This document shows, in pieces, positions 42,630 through 51,549 of a stretch of 64,000 bases of DNA. The DNA lies in contig NZ_VOBN01000020.1 in assembly GCF_008370045.1 (NCBI RefSeq), positions 1-64,000 on the forward strand, in the 5' to 3' direction. Source of the stretch: Pseudomonas sp. ANT_J12 (GTDB lineage: Bacteria; Pseudomonadota; Gammaproteobacteria; Pseudomonadales; Pseudomonadaceae). Under the pieces are notes generated by a model that did not search any database, was not told the DNA's origin, and saw only the letters and a list, made by a program, of their open reading frames with translations. The position numbers were made by a program, and so were the translations under genes. Position 1 is the first letter of the stretch, and every line of letters starts with the position of its first letter.

Positions 42630-43493
42630 TTAGAGTTTGTTGATCGGGATCTTCAGGTAGGTCACGCCGTTTTCCTCAGCCGGCGGCATATTCCCCGCCC
42701 GCACATTCACCTGAATCGCCGGCAGCAGCAAATTCGGCATGCCCAACCCGGCATCACGCTGCGTACGCATGGCCACGAACGCCGCTTCATCAATACCGTC
42801 ATGCACGTGAATGTTGCTTTTGCGCTGCTCACCCACGGTGGTCTGGCACTCAGGCTCACGGCCCTCAGGCGGGTAATCGTGGCAAACGTAAAGCCGAACA
42901 CCGGCAGGGAAGGCCAGCAGCTTCTGAATCGAAGCAAACAACTGGTTCGCATTGCCCCCCGGAAAATCGCAACGCGCCGTGCCGACATCCGGCATGAACA
43001 GCGTATCGCCCACCAGAATCACATCCCCATCGATCAAATACGCCATGTCCGCCGGTGTATGGCCGGGCACGTGCAGCGCGGTGGCCTTGAGGTTACCGAT
43101 CATGAACGACTCGTTCGGGGCGAACAGGTGATCGAACTGCGAGCCATCCACACAAAATTCCGGCTCCAGGTTGAACAGGGTCTTGAATACGCCCTGCACC
43201 TTGCTGATCGACTGCCCGATCGCAATCTTCCCGCCCAGCTCGCGACGCAGGTACGGTGCGGCGGAGAGGTGATCGGCGTGGGCGTGGGTTTCCAGCAGCC
43301 ATTGCACCTGTAATTGGTGTTCGCGCACGAACTCAATTACGCGATCAGCCTGGGCCGTGGTGGTGCGCCCGGCCGCCGGGTCGTAATCGAGCACCGGGTC
43401 GACGATCGCGCATTGCCCGCCAGCCTGCTCGTAGATCACGTAGCTGTAGGTGGACGAGGCGGGGTCGAGGAAGGCTTCAATCAGCGCGGGCAT
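42630..43493 (-). CDS. MBL-fold hydrolase, persulfide dioxygenase-like (Blh/ETHE1 group)
   Basis: The 287-residue metallo-beta-lactamase protein shows THAHADHLSAAPYLR (about 70-84, HxHxDH), VPGHTPADMAYLI, GDTLFMPDVGTARCDFPGG and CHDYPPEGREPECQTTVGEQ. The last segment is typical of the Blh/ETHE1 group, which oxidises glutathione persulfide to sulfite. It is divergent from a BigR-type regulator with a palindromic operator between them, so it belongs to the sulfide module that continues to the TauE exporter. Confidence 0.88.
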   Translation of the reverse strand: MPALIEAFLDPASSTYSYVIYEQAGGQCAIVDPVLDYDPAAGRTTTAQADRVIEFVREHQLQVQWLLETHAHADHLSAAPYLRRELGGKIAIGQSISKVQGVFKTLFNLEPEFCVDGSQFDHLFAPNESFMIGNLKATALHVPGHTPADMAYLIDGDVILVGDTLFMPDVGTARCDFPGGNANQLFASIQKLLAFPAGVRLYVCHDYPPEGREPECQTTVGEQRKSNIHVHDGIDEAAFVAMRTQRDAGLGMPNLLLPAIQVNVRAGNMPPAEENGVTYLKIPINKL

Positions 43494-43544
43494 GGGACAC
43501 GAACCTGTGAAAGGAGTGGGAAGACAGTAACCGGTTGCAACACT

Positions 43545-43560
43545 TTATGTTTACACATAA
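43545..43560. promoter_or_regulatory. Palindromic operator between MBL hydrolase and BigR-type gene
   Basis: TTATGT-TTAC-ACATAA is a perfect inverted repeat, 52 bp upstream of the hydrolase ATG and 38 bp upstream of the regulator ATG at 43598. It is the expected kind of site for an ArsR-type sulfur repressor. Confidence 0.65.
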
Positions 43561-43597
43561 TGTCTGCAGCTTAAGTGACGTCGAAGGCATCCTGCAA

Positions 43598-43933
43598 ATG
43601 CAATCCAGTCTGACCGAAGGTGAAGTCGCCCAACTGCGGGCATCGGCCTCCAAAGCTTGCGCGTTGCTCAAGGCTTTGGCCAATGAGGATCGCTTGCTGA
43701 TTCTCTGTCAATTGACCCAGGGCGAACGCAATGTGGGCGAATTGGAAGCCATGACCGGCGTGCGCCAGCCCACACTGTCCCAACAGCTGGGCATCTTGCG
43801 CGACGAGGGCCTGGTCGCGACTCGGCGTGAAGGCAAATACATTTTCTATGGGCTGGCCAGCCACGAAGTCATCCAGGTGATGAAGACCCTGTCCGGCCTG
43901 TATTGCGGGGCGGTATTAAAAAGCTGGGCCTGA
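43598..43933 (+). CDS. BigR-type (ArsR family) sulfide-responsive repressor
   Basis: A 111-residue winged-helix protein from ATG 43598 (MQSSLTEGEVAQLRASASKA). It has LLKALANEDRLLILCQLTQG, VRQPTLSQQLGILRDEGLV and TRREGKYIFYGL. Cys residues at about 39 (ILCQL) and 105 (LYCGAV) are placed like the redox pair of BigR/SqrR, which forms a di- or tetrasulfide with persulfides. An upstream in-frame ATG at 43535 would put the operator palindrome inside the gene, so I prefer the later start. The MBL hydrolase is divergent and the quinone oxidoreductase follows 38 bp downstream. Confidence 0.82.
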   Translation: MQSSLTEGEVAQLRASASKACALLKALANEDRLLILCQLTQGERNVGELEAMTGVRQPTLSQQLGILRDEGLVATRREGKYIFYGLASHEVIQVMKTLSGLYCGAVLKSWA

Positions 43934-43971
43934 CCCGACTAAATGCGTGCAGAAGTAAATAGGGACAACCA

Positions 43972-45216
43972 ATGAACGATCAACACTGGGGCCCAACCAT
44001 CAGTGCAGACATCGTGGTAATAGGCGGCGGCACGGCAGGGATTGGTGTTGTTGCCAGCCTGCTCAAGCGCGATCCGTCGTTGCACATCACCGTTATCGAA
44101 CCCAATCCCCAGCATTTCTATCAGCCGGCCTGGACCCTGGTCGGTGGTGGCGCCTACAACCTGCAAGACACCGTGCGCCCAATGGCCAGCGTCATGCCGC
44201 GTCAAGCCACCTGGCTGCAAGCGGCTGTTACTGATATCGCCGCCGACAACAAGCACCTGACCCTCGACGACGGTCGCACCGTCGGCTATCAACACCTCAT
44301 CGTCTGCCCCGGCCTGCGCCTGGCCTGGGAGAAGATCGAAGGTTTGCAGGAGTCCCTCGGCCAACACGGCGTGACTTCCAACTACAGCTATCAACACGCG
44401 GCCTACACCTGGGAACTGGTCAAGAATCTGCGCGGTGGCAAGGCGATCTTCACCCAGCCGCCAATCCCGATCAAATGTGCCGGGGCGCCGCAAAAGGCGT
44501 TGTACCTGTCTTGCGATCACTGGCTCAAAAGCGGTGTGCTCAGCACCATCGATGTCGAGTTCAACCTCGCCGGCGCCGCGCTGTTCGGCGTGCCGACGTT
44601 CGTGCCGCCGCTGATGAAGTACATCGAAAAGTACAACGCGCGGCTGGCCTTCACTTCCAATCTGATCAAGGTCGATGGCCCGGCGAAAACCGCGTGGTTC
44701 GAGGTCAAGGACGCGGCCGGCACGGTCACCGTTGAAGAAAAAACCTTCGACCTGTTGCACGTCGTGCCGCCGCAAGTAGCCCCGGATTTCATCCGGCAAA
44801 GCCCTTTGGCCGACGCCGCCGGCTGGTGCGAAGTGCACCTGCACACGCTGCAACACGTGCGTTACCCCGAGGTCTTCGGCCTCGGTGATATCTGCTCCAC
44901 CAGCAACGCCAAAACCGCCGCCGCCGTGCGCAAGCAGATCGTGGTGGTCGCCGAAAACCTGCTGGCCCTGCGCAAGCAACAGCCGCTGCCGCTCAAATAC
45001 GACGGCTACGGTTCCTGCCCGCTGACGGTGGAGAAGGGCAAGGTCATCCTCGCCGAATTTGGCTATGCCGGTAAGTTGCTGCCGACCTTTCCCCTCGACC
45101 CCACCGTGCCGCGTCGTTCGGCGTGGTGGCTCAAGGCGACACTGCTGCCGTGGTTTTACTGGAATGGCATGCTCAAGGGCCGCGAGTGGCTGACTGCCGT
45201 GTCCAAGGTCGATTGA
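43972..45216 (+). CDS. Sulfide:quinone oxidoreductase-like flavoprotein
   Basis: The 414-residue protein starts with a FAD motif (DIVVIGGGTAGIGVVASLL, about 10-28), followed by HFYQPAWTLVGGGAY. It contains IPIKCAGAPQKALYLSCDHW (catalytic Cys region, about 165-184) and EVFGLGDICSTSNAKTAAAV. This is the SQR type II/SQRDL pattern: oxidation of sulfide to persulfide with electrons going to quinone. The third expected Cys is not obvious. In the operon it lies between the BigR-type repressor and a TauE-like exporter. Confidence 0.85.
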   Translation: MNDQHWGPTISADIVVIGGGTAGIGVVASLLKRDPSLHITVIEPNPQHFYQPAWTLVGGGAYNLQDTVRPMASVMPRQATWLQAAVTDIAADNKHLTLDDGRTVGYQHLIVCPGLRLAWEKIEGLQESLGQHGVTSNYSYQHAAYTWELVKNLRGGKAIFTQPPIPIKCAGAPQKALYLSCDHWLKSGVLSTIDVEFNLAGAALFGVPTFVPPLMKYIEKYNARLAFTSNLIKVDGPAKTAWFEVKDAAGTVTVEEKTFDLLHVVPPQVAPDFIRQSPLADAAGWCEVHLHTLQHVRYPEVFGLGDICSTSNAKTAAAVRKQIVVVAENLLALRKQQPLPLKYDGYGSCPLTVEKGKVILAEFGYAGKLLPTFPLDPTVPRRSAWWLKATLLPWFYWNGMLKGREWLTAVSKVD

Positions 45217-45225
45217 GAGAACCCT

Positions 45226-46032
45226 ATGCTGCTGGCAAGTTTTTTTGGTGTGCTGATGGGCCTGGTGCTCGGTTTGACCGGCGCCGGGGGCGGGATTCTG
45301 GCGGTGCCGGCGTTGGTGCTGGGCCTGGGTTGGACCATGACCCAAGCGGCGCCGGTCGCGTTGTTTGCGGTGGGCAGTGCGGCGGCGGTCGGCGCCATCG
45401 ACGGTTTGCGCCACGGGCTGGTGCGTTATCGCGCGGCGATGTTGATTGCCTTGATGGGGGCGATTTTCTCCCCGCTGGGCATCTTCTTCGCCCACCAGTT
45501 GCCGGAAAAAATCCTGATGACCCTGTTCAGCCTGCTGATGGTCATGGTGGCCTGGCGGATGTTGCGCAAGGAGCGTCAGGACGCAGGCCCGAACGATCAC
45601 GGCCACGCCAACTGGGGCCAGAAGAATTGCATGCTCGATCAACAGACCGGGCGTTTTTCCTGGACCGCCAAATGCACCGCAACCCTGGCCGCCCTCGGCG
45701 CGGTGACCGGGGTGGTGTCGGGGTTATTGGGCGTGGGCGGCGGCTTTCTGATCGTCCCGGCATTCAAGCAGCTGACCGATGTACAGATGCGCGGGATCAT
45801 CGCCACGTCCTTGATGGTGATCAGCCTGATCTCGGCCATCGGCGTGATCGGCGCGTTTCACGCCGGGGTGCGAATTGATCGTCTGGGCGTGGCGTTTATC
45901 GTCGCCAGCATCGTTGGCATGGTCATTGGCCGCAAGTTGTGCGCCCGGGTTCCCGCCCGAACGCTGCAAGTTGGCTTCGCCAGCGTCTGCGTCGTAGTCG
46001 CTGCGTACATGCTGTTTAGAGCGGGCGCCTGA
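45226..46032 (+). CDS. TauE/SafE (TSUP) family sulfite exporter-like protein
   Basis: The 268-residue membrane protein has 8-9 hydrophobic segments and the two family Gly-rich repeats LVLGLTGAGGGILAVPALV (about 12-30) and VSGLLGVGGGFLIVPAFKQ (about 164-182). It follows the quinone oxidoreductase by 9 bp. TSUP proteins of this context export sulfite or related sulfur anions, the end products expected of the persulfide dioxygenase. Confidence 0.85.
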   Translation: MLLASFFGVLMGLVLGLTGAGGGILAVPALVLGLGWTMTQAAPVALFAVGSAAAVGAIDGLRHGLVRYRAAMLIALMGAIFSPLGIFFAHQLPEKILMTLFSLLMVMVAWRMLRKERQDAGPNDHGHANWGQKNCMLDQQTGRFSWTAKCTATLAALGAVTGVVSGLLGVGGGFLIVPAFKQLTDVQMRGIIATSLMVISLISAIGVIGAFHAGVRIDRLGVAFIVASIVGMVIGRKLCARVPARTLQVGFASVCVVVAAYMLFRAGA

Positions 46033-46242
46033 CCGGTAGTGGTTCCTCCGGGCGCCAGTAGCGCTCGCAGGCGTACGCCCAAAGTTCCGGGCCTTGTCGT
46101 GGCCCGGTCTTACGCCGGACTTGCCGCGCGCCACCGGCCCGTCCAAAGCACTTCACAACCACCTCCAAGGCAGCGTATGACGCCGCCGGTCAGCTTTCGA
46201 TAATCGCCTCCGACAACTTGTCCCCCTGTTGCGGAGCGCTTC

Positions 46243-47427
46243 ATGCCTAACAATAAGAACTTTACGCATCGTTTCCTGCCGGCCGTTATCGTCAGTCTGT
46301 CGTCCCTTGGCCTGAGCTCATTGGCCGAGGCCGAGATCATGCTGTATGACAAGGACCAGACCACGTTCTCCACTGACGGTTACATCAACGCTTTCTATGT
46401 GAACAGCAAGGTCGACCGCGCTGGCGATCAGTTCGACCGGCGGCAGGCGCGGGTCAAGATGGGGTTTCTGCCCAACTACCTGGGCTTCAACATGGGCAAG
46501 CAGGTCGATGACCTCAAGCTCGGCGCCCGCGCTTCGTTCTGGGTGACCATCAACGACAGCGAAACCAACGGCACCGACACCGCCATCGATGTACGGCAGT
46601 TCTACGGCACCGTAGCCAATCCGGCGTGGGGCGAGGTGCTGATCGGCAAGGACTTCGGGCTGTTTGCCCGCTCCAACATCCTGCTCGATGAACTGCTCGC
46701 CGGTTACGGCCAGGTCAGTGACAGCCTGGGGCTGGTGGACGGCGGCGGGGTGTCGTTCGGCAACATCGGCAGTGGTTATCCGTATCCGTTCCCCACCTCG
46801 CAAATCACTTACCGCACCCCGGTGATGGACGGCTTGCGCGTGGCGGTGGGGATCATGGACCCGGTGGACACCAACGACAGCAGTCCGCTGGGCAAGGCCT
46901 ACCAGGAAAACCCGCGCACCGAGAGCGAGATCACCTACCAGTTCGATGTCGCCGGGGCGAAGATCTACAGCTGGGTCAACGGCAGCTACCAGACCTCGGA
47001 CAACACCGATTCCAGCGTTCAATCCGTCACCTCCAAAGGCGTCGGCTACGGCGTGCAGGCGAAAATGGGTGGGTTATCGCTGACCGGCTCCGGGTTCCAG
47101 GCCAAGGGCATCAACCCGTTCTTCACCAACAATGCCGGCGAAGCGACGTTGCGCAATGTCGATAGCAAGGGCTATCTGATGCAGGGCTCGTACAAACTGG
47201 GCAAGAACCGTTTGGCGCTGTCCTACGGCAAGACCAACGACGATGGCAACGGCGTGGTGGGCAGCGGCGCAGACTATAAAACCCGCGGCATCGCGCTATT
47301 CCATGACGTCAATGACAACCTCAAGTTGGTGGCCGAGTACAACCAGTTCAGCATCGATGGCCACGACACCAGTGCGCAGAACGAAGACACCGATACGGTT
47401 GCGGTGGGGGCGGTGTTGACCTGGTAA
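46243..47427 (+). CDS. Outer-membrane porin
   Basis: A 394-residue protein with a signal peptide (to LAEA, about 30) and a mature part made of alternating beta strands of general porin type: GYINAFYVNSKVD, QARVKMGFLPNYLGFNMGKQ, VLIGKDFGLFARSNILLDEL, and a C-terminal strand ending VAVGAVLTW with the terminal aromatic needed for BamA assembly. The substrate is unknown. It lies about 210 bp after the sulfur operon and appears to be a separate unit. Confidence 0.87.
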   Translation: MPNNKNFTHRFLPAVIVSLSSLGLSSLAEAEIMLYDKDQTTFSTDGYINAFYVNSKVDRAGDQFDRRQARVKMGFLPNYLGFNMGKQVDDLKLGARASFWVTINDSETNGTDTAIDVRQFYGTVANPAWGEVLIGKDFGLFARSNILLDELLAGYGQVSDSLGLVDGGGVSFGNIGSGYPYPFPTSQITYRTPVMDGLRVAVGIMDPVDTNDSSPLGKAYQENPRTESEITYQFDVAGAKIYSWVNGSYQTSDNTDSSVQSVTSKGVGYGVQAKMGGLSLTGSGFQAKGINPFFTNNAGEATLRNVDSKGYLMQGSYKLGKNRLALSYGKTNDDGNGVVGSGADYKTRGIALFHDVNDNLKLVAEYNQFSIDGHDTSAQNEDTDTVAVGAVLTW

Positions 47428-47461
47428 GGCTTGGGTGGCGAGTCTGGCTGCGCGTAAATCC

Positions 47462-47559
47462 CCTGTAGGAGCGAGGCTTGCCCGCGAAGAGGCCGTCACA
47501 TTCAACATGGATGTCGACTGACACACCGCTTTCGCGGGCACGCCTCGCTCTTACAGGGA
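47462..47559. repeat. REP family A inverted pair
   Basis: CCTGTAGGAGCGAGGCTTGC and its mirrored arm CACGCCTCGCTCTTACAGGG lie after the porin gene. Confidence 0.85.
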
Positions 47560-47614
47560 TCGGTGTGAGGTTTTAGATTTGACACCACTCTCATCCCATC
47601 GAAGCCCAAGACCG

Positions 47615-47628
47615 CTACCCAAGTAGCA
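47615..47628. promoter_or_regulatory. Candidate PQQ-region operator, copy 1
   Basis: CTACCCAAGTAGCA, within GCTAC-CCAA-GTAGC, agrees at 10 of 14 positions with GTACCAAGGTAGTA upstream of the ped ABC operon. It is 65 bp before the ribosome site of the FIST gene. Confidence 0.4.
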
Positions 47629-47692
47629 TACGTCCCGGCCTGCAGGCTTCGTACACTCGTACCTCATACAGGCGCACCTGCGGGAGGCGAAG

Positions 47693-48856
47693 ATGCAGCA
47701 GGTCCAGAGTGAAGGGGTGGTCAGTGCCATGTCCCAGGCCACCGATGCGCAGCAGGCGGCCCAGGAGTTGGCGCGACAGCTGTTGCATCCGCACCTGGGG
47801 TTTGTGCTGTTTTTCTGTTCCGCCGAGTACGACTTGCAGGTGCTGGGCCCGGCCTTGCAACAGAGCTTCGGCGGGATTCGCCTGGTGGGGTGCACCAGCG
47901 CCGGGGAAATCACGCCGCAAGGTTACGGCCGCAATTGCGTGACGGCGGTAGGGTTCGATCATCGGCACTTTTCCATCGCCATCGAACTGATCGACGAAAT
48001 GGAGCGCTTCAGCCTGATCGACGCCCAGCAAATGGTCGAACGCCTGGTGGGCGGTTGCCGCAGTAACACCCTGGCGCCGATCAAGGGCAACAGCTTTGCC
48101 CTGACCTTGCTCGATGGCCTGTCCAGCCGCGAAGAAATGGTCCTCGCCGCGTTGAGTGCGGCGTTGGGCGACATCCCGCATTTCGGCGGTTCCGCTGGTG
48201 ATGACAACTACCTGACCCACACCCACGTCTACTTCGACGGCGCGTTCCACAGCGGCGCGGCAGTGGTGGTGCTGGTCAACACCTGGCTCGACTTCGAAGT
48301 CTTCACCACCCACCACATCCTGCCCCGGGCGGAAAAACTGGTGGTCACTGGCGCTGACAGTGCGTCGCGACGGGTTTTCGAACTCAACGCCGAACCTGCC
48401 GCCGAGGAGTACGCCCGCCATATCGGCGTGCCGGTGGCCGAGCTCGATCACCGGATCTTCGCCGCGCACCCGTTGGCGGTGCGCATCAACGATCAGTATT
48501 ACGTACGCGCCATCCAACAGGTGCACCCGGACCTGAGCCTGAGTTTCTACTGCGCCGTGGAAAACGGCATCGTCCTCACCGCCATGACCCCCGGCCCCAT
48601 GCTGCCGAACCTGCAAGCGCTGTTCGAAGGCCTGGAAGAACGCCTCGGCGACCTGCTGCTGACCATCGGCTGCGACTGTTTTCTGCGGCGCCTGGAACTG
48701 GAGGACCGCGACAGCCTGGAGTCAATCGGAACGTTTTTGCGCGAGCATCGGGTGATGGGGTTCAACACCTACGGAGAACAGTTCAATGGCATGCACATCA
48801 ACCAGACCTTCACCGGGGTTGCCATTGCCCGAGGCCGTTCCCCTGGACACCGTTGA
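47693..48856 (+). CDS. FIST-domain signalling protein
   Basis: The 387-residue protein has a FIST N domain (about 25-220: LRVLFFCSAEYDL-like FVLFFCSAEYDLQVLG, LVGCTSAGEITPQGYG, FGGSAGDDNYLTHTHVYFDG) and a FIST C domain (about 225-370). FIST domains are proposed ligand sensors for small molecules such as amino acids. GGGAGG precedes the ATG. The 3' end overlaps the hybrid kinase start by 71 bp, so the pair is coupled, as in the PA1975-PA1976 (ercS') arrangement I recall from P. aeruginosa. Confidence 0.88.
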   Translation: MQQVQSEGVVSAMSQATDAQQAAQELARQLLHPHLGFVLFFCSAEYDLQVLGPALQQSFGGIRLVGCTSAGEITPQGYGRNCVTAVGFDHRHFSIAIELIDEMERFSLIDAQQMVERLVGGCRSNTLAPIKGNSFALTLLDGLSSREEMVLAALSAALGDIPHFGGSAGDDNYLTHTHVYFDGAFHSGAAVVVLVNTWLDFEVFTTHHILPRAEKLVVTGADSASRRVFELNAEPAAEEYARHIGVPVAELDHRIFAAHPLAVRINDQYYVRAIQQVHPDLSLSFYCAVENGIVLTAMTPGPMLPNLQALFEGLEERLGDLLLTIGCDCFLRRLELEDRDSLESIGTFLREHRVMGFNTYGEQFNGMHINQTFTGVAIARGRSPGHR

Positions 48857-51422
48857 GCTGCAGGCGCAGATCGCCAGTCTGCAACGGGACAACCACAAAT
48901 TGCAGCGCATCAACGGCGCGCTGATCGAACGCATCGAATCCGGCATCACCCGGGGCAACGACCCGTATGCGGCGTTCCAGCATTCGGTGGTGCTGGCCGA
49001 GCAGGTCCGCGAGCGCACCGATGCGCTGAACCAGGCCATGGCCGAACTCAAGGCTGGCAATCATTTGCTCAGCGATGCCCGTTTGCGGGCGGAAACCGCG
49101 CACCAGCATTTGATCGACGCCATCGAGAGCATTTCCGACGCCTTCGTGCTGTTCGACGAAGACCAGCGCATCGTCCTGTTCAACAGCCGTTTCAAGGCGT
49201 TTTGGGGCAATAGCCGGGTGCGGATCATCGCCGGCATGCACCTGGCGGAGGTCAAGCGCTTGATGACCGCCACCGGGTTGTTCATCGAGGAACCCCGGGG
49301 CCACGCCGACCAAAACCTGCTGTATCGCCTGCAAAATGGCCGCTGGCTGCAAGTCAGCGAACGGCCGACCCAGGAAGGCGGGCGGGTGATCCTGTTCACC
49401 GACATCACCGACGTCAAACTCAGCGAAACCGTGCGCCGCGAGCAAGCCGTGGCGCAAAAATCCCATTTGCTGCAACGGGCGGTGGACAACCTGTCCCAGG
49501 GCGTGGCGATGGTCAACGCCGAGGGCATTCTGGAACTGTGGAACCGGCGCTTCCTTGAACTCAGCGGCCTCGCGCCGGTGGCCGCCCATCGGCCGTTTGC
49601 CGAAGTGATCGCCGACAGCGAATTGACCCTGCTGACGCCCGCCAGTCGCGACAACAATGGCCGGCCGGTGCAGGAATGCGAACAGCGTCTCTACGATGGC
49701 CGGGTCCTGGAAATTCGTACCCATCCGCTGCCCACTGGCGGTTTCGTCAACACCTTCACCGACATCACCGAACGCTACCAGCACGCCGAAGCGCTCAGCG
49801 AAAGCGAGCGCTGGATTCGCTTGATCACCGACCACGTGCCGGCGCTGATCGCCTATCTCAACGCTGATCTGGTCTACGAATTCACCAACAAGGTCTACGA
49901 ACAATGGTACTGCTGGCCCCGGGGCGTGATGCTCGGGCAGAGCCTGCGGGAAGTGCACAGCGAGCAGCATTACCAGCGCCTGGAAGCCTATGTCGCCCGG
50001 GCCCTGGCCGGTGAGAGCGTGACCTTTGAGTTCGCTGAAACCAACATCAATAACCAGGAGCGCTACATGCTGCGCTCCTACGTGCCCAATCGCCTGGCCA
50101 CCGGGGAAGTGGTGGGGATTTTCGTGTTGATCCGCGACATCACCGAACGCCGCCGCACCGCCGAGGCCTTGCATCAGGCCTATCAAAACCTGGAGTTGCG
50201 TGTGCGCGAACGCACGGCGGAACTGACCACCCTCAACGATCAACTGCTGCGCGAGATTGACGAGCGTCGGCGGGTCGAATCTCGTCTGCGCGAGGCCAAA
50301 CTGGAAGCCGAACAGGCCAACCTGTCGAAGACCAAGTTCCTTGCTGCCGTCAGCCACGATTTGCTGCAACCGCTGAACGCCGCACGCTTGTTTACCAGCG
50401 CCTTGCTCGAACGCCGGGAGCCCCAGGCCAACGAAATGCTGGTGCGCAACGTCAGCAATTCCCTGGAAGACGTGGAAAACCTGCTCGGCACCCTGGTGGA
50501 CATTTCCAAACTGGATGCCGGGGTGATCAAGGCCGACATCGCGCCATTCGCCCTCAGCGAATTGCTCGACAACCTCGCCGCCGAATACACCCACGTGGCG
50601 CGAAGTGAAGGGCTGGAGCTGCATTTCATTGCGTGTTCGGCGCTGGTACGCAGCGACATTCAGTTACTGGCGCGGATCCTGCGCAATCTGCTGAGCAACG
50701 CAATTCGCTACACCTACAGCGGCCGCGTGGTGCTCGGTTGCCGGCGTCATCATCAGCGCTTGTCGATTGAAGTCTGGGACAGCGGCATGGGCATCGCCGA
50801 AAACCGGCTGGAGGAGATTTTTCAGGAGTTCAAGCGTGGCGATGTGCAGCGCCCGGATCAGGATCGCGGCTTGGGCCTGGGCTTGGCCATCGTCGAGAAA
50901 ATCGCCGGGATCCTCGGGCACCGGATTCACGTGCGGTCGTGGCCGGGCAAGGGCTCGATGTTTTCCGTCGAAGTGCCGCTCAGCGCCACGGCGCCCAAGG
51001 CGTTACCGAACCTGCTGATGAGCGAACCCATGCTGGAACGCCTGCGCGGGGCACGGGTGTGGGTGCTGGATAACGACGCGGCGATTTGCGCGGGGATGCG
51101 CACGTTGCTGGAAGGGTGGGGCTGTCTGGTGGTCACGGCGCTGTCGGAGCAGGACCTGGCGCGGCAGGTGGACAACTATCACCAAGAGGCCGATCTGCTG
51201 ATCGCCGACTATCACCTGGACGACGACCAGAACGGCGTCGATGCCGTGGCCCGGATCAACGCCCGGCGCGGCTCGGCCATCCCGGCGATGATGATTACGG
51301 CCAATTACAGCAATGAGCTGAAGCTGCAGATCCGGGAGTTGGGGCATATGTTGATGCATAAGCCGGTGCGGCCGATGAAGCTCAAGACAGCGATGAGTCA
51401 CCTGCTCGGCCCATCCCGATAA
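48786..51422 (+). CDS. pedS1: PAS hybrid histidine kinase (PedS1/ErcS'/NahK type)
   Basis: The 878-residue cytosolic protein has an N-terminal coiled coil (about 20-110), three PAS-like domains (about 100-210, 225-335 and 345-460) and a second coiled coil (about 465-515). The HisKA domain has SHDLLQPLNAARLFTSALLE (His about 523). The ATPase has NLLSNAIRYTYSG, DSGMGIAENR and GLGLGLAIVEKIA. A receiver domain has phospho-Asp in LLIADYHLDDDQNG. No membrane segment is visible. It fits the first kinase of the alcohol-oxidation regulatory network. The start at 48786 has GGAGAA upstream although it lies within the FIST gene. Confidence 0.87.
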   Translation: MACTSTRPSPGLPLPEAVPLDTVELQAQIASLQRDNHKLQRINGALIERIESGITRGNDPYAAFQHSVVLAEQVRERTDALNQAMAELKAGNHLLSDARLRAETAHQHLIDAIESISDAFVLFDEDQRIVLFNSRFKAFWGNSRVRIIAGMHLAEVKRLMTATGLFIEEPRGHADQNLLYRLQNGRWLQVSERPTQEGGRVILFTDITDVKLSETVRREQAVAQKSHLLQRAVDNLSQGVAMVNAEGILELWNRRFLELSGLAPVAAHRPFAEVIADSELTLLTPASRDNNGRPVQECEQRLYDGRVLEIRTHPLPTGGFVNTFTDITERYQHAEALSESERWIRLITDHVPALIAYLNADLVYEFTNKVYEQWYCWPRGVMLGQSLREVHSEQHYQRLEAYVARALAGESVTFEFAETNINNQERYMLRSYVPNRLATGEVVGIFVLIRDITERRRTAEALHQAYQNLELRVRERTAELTTLNDQLLREIDERRRVESRLREAKLEAEQANLSKTKFLAAVSHDLLQPLNAARLFTSALLERREPQANEMLVRNVSNSLEDVENLLGTLVDISKLDAGVIKADIAPFALSELLDNLAAEYTHVARSEGLELHFIACSALVRSDIQLLARILRNLLSNAIRYTYSGRVVLGCRRHHQRLSIEVWDSGMGIAENRLEEIFQEFKRGDVQRPDQDRGLGLGLAIVEKIAGILGHRIHVRSWPGKGSMFSVEVPLSATAPKALPNLLMSEPMLERLRGARVWVLDNDAAICAGMRTLLEGWGCLVVTALSEQDLARQVDNYHQEADLLIADYHLDDDQNGVDAVARINARRGSAIPAMMITANYSNELKLQIRELGHMLMHKPVRPMKLKTAMSHLLGPSR

Positions 51423-51438
51423 CCCGAGCCGGCGCGGT

Positions 51439-51542
51439 CCCCTGTGGCGAGGGAGCTTGCTCCCGCTTGAGTGCGCAGCGCTCACAAGATTTTTGGGGCC
51501 GCTACGCAGCCCAGCGGGAGCAAGCTCCCTCGCCACAGGGGA
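51439..51542. repeat. REP-like inverted repeat (CTGTGGCGAGGGAGCTTGCTCCC type)
   Basis: CTGTGGCGAGGGAGCTTGCT mirrored by AGCAAGCTCCCTCGCCACAG. It lies between the convergent 3' ends of the hybrid kinase and the LuxR regulator. Another copy is at 59760. Confidence 0.88.
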
Positions 51543-51549
51543 CCGCGTT

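Noticed and set aside
43535..43597. Longer N-terminus for the BigR-type regulator
   Set aside because: It would place the perfect operator palindrome inside the coding sequence, and these 21 residues do not look like the family.
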